Shown here: positions 63,015 through 64,000 of the stretch, piece by piece
How positions within the stretch are numbered: position 1 is the first letter of the stretch
Layout of the letters: every line of letters starts with the position of its first letter
Assembly: GCF_051278035.1 (NCBI RefSeq)
Contig: NZ_JBNMNU010000003.1
Coordinates: forward strand, 11,552-75,551
Direction of reading: 5' to 3'
Length of the DNA stretch: 64,000 nucleotides
Source of the DNA: Clostridium_AD sp051278035
Lineage (GTDB): Bacteria > Bacillota > Clostridia > Clostridiales > Clostridiaceae
The notes under the pieces: model-generated
What the model was told of the DNA's origin: nothing
Database searches by the model: none
Seen by the model: only the letters and a program-made list of their open reading frames with translations
Made by a program: the position numbers and the translations under genes

Positions 63015-64000
63015 ATGGATAAGATAAACGCAAAACATTTAATGTTTTTTATTTGGGGAACTTCCATTGTAGCAATGAAAACTTACCCTAATGTGTTCAT
63101 TGCAAATGCAGGTAGAGATTCCTGGATTTCCGTTACTATAGCATCAATTATCATATTTTTTTATTTCACTTATATACTTTCCATTTGTAACAAAAGAAAT
63201 TGCTATGATATGAAAAAAATATATCATAAAGCTTTAGGGAAAACTATGGGAAACATTTTCTTGATATTATTTATCATAACTTTAATTTTCACCTTAATAG
63301 AGAGTTCTTCAGTAGAAGCAAATGCTCTAAACGTAAATTTAATGTCATCTACTCCTATTTGGGTTTTTCTCCTATTTATATTATTACCCGGTATTTATAT
63401 TACAAAGAAGGGCACTAGGGCAATAAGCATAGTTACCATTATTGTTATATTTCTTACTATGCTGGCAGGCATGACTTTAGCAGTTCTTACAGCTAAATAT
63501 AAAGATTACAGTTACCTACTTCCCATAATGGCAGATGGCGTGAACACATCTTTTATTCTGTCTATAATAAAAGCTCTAGGATGTTATGGTAGTATAGCTG
63601 TTTGTATTCCATTTTTATCTAAAGTAACTAATAAATCAAAAATCACAAAGTATAGCATTATTGCTATATTAATAGTGATTCAAATGGAGATTATTGCAAA
63701 CATAGGTGTTTTATCTACTTTCGGAGAAGTTAGAACTCTTAATATTAACTATCCAAAGCTCATACAAACCCAGCTAGCTAGTTATTTTGAATTTTTAGAA
63801 GGCGGGGAATTTTATGTAATGCTTCAAATGGTAGGTGGTTGGTTTGTAAAATATTTTTTAACACTAACTGCTACACTAATTATATTAAAATACTTATCAC
63901 TACTTAATAAATACTCAGTATACATTGTTACATTAATTGTATTTATATTTTCCTATTTCATTTCCGCTAAAATAATACTGCTTTATAAGTTCTTAAATTT
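63015..64000 (+). CDS. gerKB: Spore germination permease, GerAB family (GerKB), cut off by the window edge
   Basis: The B subunit is an APC-like permease of the germinant receptor. The 328 visible codons start MDKINAKHLMFFIWGTSIVA. They show about nine hydrophobic helices, with VFIANAGRDSWISVTIASII, VLSTFGEVRTLNINYPKLIQ and LASYFEFLEGGEFYVMLQMV, all GerB-type. It continues beyond base 64000. The ATG at 63015 lies 14 bases after GGAGG, a long spacing; GTG at 63000 is in frame but too close to the site. The gene is divergent from gerKA, the arrangement of the gerK locus in Clostridium perfringens. Confidence 0.9.
   Translation, partial: MDKINAKHLMFFIWGTSIVAMKTYPNVFIANAGRDSWISVTIASIIIFFYFTYILSICNKRNCYDMKKIYHKALGKTMGNIFLILFIITLIFTLIESSSVEANALNVNLMSSTPIWVFLLFILLPGIYITKKGTRAISIVTIIVIFLTMLAGMTLAVLTAKYKDYSYLLPIMADGVNTSFILSIIKALGCYGSIAVCIPFLSKVTNKSKITKYSIIAILIVIQMEIIANIGVLSTFGEVRTLNINYPKLIQTQLASYFEFLEGGEFYVMLQMVGGWFVKYFLTLTATLIILKYLSLLNKYSVYIVTLIVFIFSYFISAKIILLYKFLN

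Overview
The window is a stretch of a low-GC, endospore-forming, amino-acid-fermenting anaerobe that looks like Clostridium (sensu stricto or a close relative). The reasons are the very AT-rich sequence, spore germination genes (sleB and a gerK-type receptor with its permease gene divergent), a complete selenocysteine-dependent glycine reductase locus, rubrerythrin, an iron-sulfur serine dehydratase, T-box leaders, and strong AGGAGG ribosome binding sites. No rRNA, tRNA or CRISPR array was seen.

Layout. 1-2.3 kb: the sugar-responsive repressor CggR (3' part cut off by the window edge) behind rpoN (sigma-54), the usual clostridial order ahead of the lower glycolytic genes. 2.3-7.3 kb: a BMP-type nucleoside ABC importer (lipoprotein, ATPase, two permeases). 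7.6-16.0 kb: a glycine reductase operon read leftwards in the order grdX, trxB, trxA, grdE, grdA, grdB, grdC, grdD. It is headed by a tandem glycine riboswitch with a terminator. grdA and grdB each contain an in-frame UGA that must be read as selenocysteine. Electrons run NADPH - TrxB - TrxA - GrdA, and the GrdB/GrdE and GrdC/GrdD complexes turn glycine into acetyl phosphate. 16.2-25.8 kb: housekeeping and poorly known genes (degV, trmL, a membrane MutS-like protein, GNAT, dcd, a HAD phosphatase) and a MoxR-DUF58-transglutaminase operon. 26-34.4 kb: VanW protein, SleB, an MgtE-like soluble protein, a YgiQ radical-SAM protein, lipid kinase and CBS protein. 34.5-43.2 kb: pssA, a cation exchanger, rubrerythrin, serine dehydratase subunits (a second route from amino acids to pyruvate), a nucleoside kinase, DUF421/DUF4363 proteins, and class II aldolase with its own promoter and a CggR-like site. 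43.2-46 kb: an accessory patch with a 189-bp imperfect hairpin element, an ndpA-like gene and a TnpB-only IS200/IS605 element whose tnpB has a premature stop. 46-54.6 kb: a CYTH / DUF5685 / DnaJ / membrane-protein operon, a T-box-controlled leuS, a small alarmone synthetase, DUF2225 and a phosphoesterase. 54.3-64 kb: a FlhB-C-terminus-like and FliK-like pair, T-box-controlled tyrS, a small P-loop protein that seems to start at AUU, an AlbA_2 protein, and the germinant receptor genes gerKA-gerKC with gerKB divergent and cut off by the window edge.

The best leads beyond ordinary annotation are the CggR-like operator downstream of the aldolase promoter, the two selenocysteine sites with short hairpins sharing a GGAG apex, the 189-bp hairpin element, the broken tnpB with apparently intact ends, and two genes whose conserved N-termini lie upstream of any ATG, GTG or TTG. 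No wholly new defence or metabolic system was recognised. Several small operons of unknown function are described as such.
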